Assembly (NCBI RefSeq): GCF_046195335.1
Contig: NZ_CP176093.1
Strand: one strand, 5' to 3'
Length of the DNA: 64,000 nt
Source: Methanospirillum lacunae
GTDB lineage: Archaea > Halobacteriota > Methanomicrobia > Methanomicrobiales > Methanospirillaceae
Shown here: in pieces, positions 63,755 to 64,000 of the stretch
Layout: every line of letters begins with the position of its first letter
Numbering within the stretch: the stretch's first letter is position 1
Program-made: the position numbers and the translations under genes
Notes under the pieces: model-generated
What the model saw: the letters and a program-made list of their open reading frames with translations, nothing else
Told to the model about the DNA's origin: nothing
Database searches by the model: none

Positions 63755-64000
63755 ATGAATGAAACCGTTGAGAAAGGAATACTGGTTGTAGATGATGATG
63801 AAGATATTCTCTTTACTGTCAAATCGATCTTTAAACGTCATACAGTACCGATTTATGCTGCCAAAAGCGGGGCTGAATGTCTTGAAATTCTTGATAAGGG
63901 ATTCAAAGGCGTCGTCCTTATGGATATCATGATGCCCGGCATGGATGGCTGGGATACCATCAGAGAGATTGTTGATCGTGGCTATGCAGATAATTTAATT
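63755..64000 (+). CDS. Response regulator receiver protein, 5' part
   Basis: The gene starts at ATG 63755 (MNETVEKGILVVDDDEDILF) and is cut by the window end after 82 codons. The receiver domain shows the acidic pair DDDED near residue 12 and the phospho-acceptor region VVLMDIMMPGMDGWDT near residue 57. It is in frame with the last fragment of the decayed kinase just upstream, so a former kinase-receiver fusion is possible. Output domain not visible. Confidence 0.88.
   Translation, partial: MNETVEKGILVVDDDEDILFTVKSIFKRHTVPIYAAKSGAECLEILDKGFKGVVLMDIMMPGMDGWDTIREIVDRGYADNLI

Noticed and set aside
1..64000. CRISPR array or replication origin
   Set aside because: No regularly spaced direct repeats were seen; dnaG and rfcL are present but there is no Orc1/Cdc6 gene or cluster of origin repeats.

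Overview
The window is 64 kb of a chromosome from a methanogenic euryarchaeon of the order Methanomicrobiales; Methanospirillum or a close relative is the best fit. The evidence is an archaeal histone, ribosomal proteins L10 and L12P of archaeal type, RfcL, archaeal DnaG, tetraether and CDP-archaeol lipid enzymes, the archaeosine enzymes TgtA and ArcS, an archaeal RNase P RNA, and three methanogen-restricted 'methanogenesis marker' families (2, 4/MtxX and 14). The DNA has a moderate G+C content. Many genes start with TTG or GTG behind a clear Shine-Dalgarno sequence, and TATA boxes precede several units. I see no CRISPR array, prophage or intact insertion sequence. The genus is inferred from remembered family resemblance, not from a search.

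Layout. 0-0.8 kb: end of the rpl10-rpl12 operon. 0.9-7.3 kb: a polytopic membrane protein, archaemetzincin, a UPF0146 protein, RfcL, and the overlapping marker-2/marker-4 pair. 7.4-11.2 kb: histone, then a tight minus-strand run mat-hisG-hisA-hisB. 11.5-13.7 kb: a histidine kinase and a thiol-redox set (glutaredoxin, ferredoxin:thioredoxin reductase fused to rubredoxin, thioredoxin-fold protein). 13.8-18.1 kb: DnaQ-type exonuclease, a small cysteine protein, marker 14, small proteins and a glutamine amidotransferase. 18.3-25.4 kb: signalling and surface genes, namely a membrane sensor kinase, a papain-like protein with PKD and dockerin modules, a cohesin-like protein, a membrane-anchored surface protein, a TPR protein and a REC-PAS protein. 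25.8-31.2 kb: an accessory stretch with a YeiH transporter, a decayed secreted-protein gene, a Bcr/CflA exporter, a candidate modified-peptide precursor, a GNAT-YoaP protein and tRNA-Thr(CGU). 31.2-40.4 kb: DUF3467, a Cas4-like protein with an altered nuclease motif, a nucleotidyltransferase, Sua5, an ACT-domain protein, DedA, a stress protein, PyrC, a structured-RNA candidate, DUF167, DnaG and UPF0058. 40.4-46.3 kb: ATP-grasp ligase, Tes-family radical SAM enzyme, CarS, PyrE, PurD and ArgF. 46.4-53.8 kb: flippase-like protein, RNase III-like protein, a SudA/SudB (Nfn-type) pair, ArcS, TgtA and AMMECR1. 54-62.6 kb: a secreted protein with two DUF4430 domains and internal repeats, RNase P RNA, SagB-type oxidoreductase, HisF, SAH/SIH hydrolase, a large SHOCT-TPR protein and an Rsm22-like methyltransferase. 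62.8-64 kb: a decayed sensor kinase followed by a receiver-domain gene cut by the window edge.

How the genes fit together. Most of the window is housekeeping: His, pyrimidine, purine and arginine synthesis, the SAM cycle, tRNA modification, and replication. The parts most worth following are: (1) the candidate peptide locus at 28.3-30.9 kb; (2) the adjacent dockerin and cohesin genes, where the papain-like domain has Gly in place of the catalytic Cys; (3) two genes whose conserved N-termini lie upstream of any usual start codon; and (4) a foldable RNA just upstream of the DUF167 gene.
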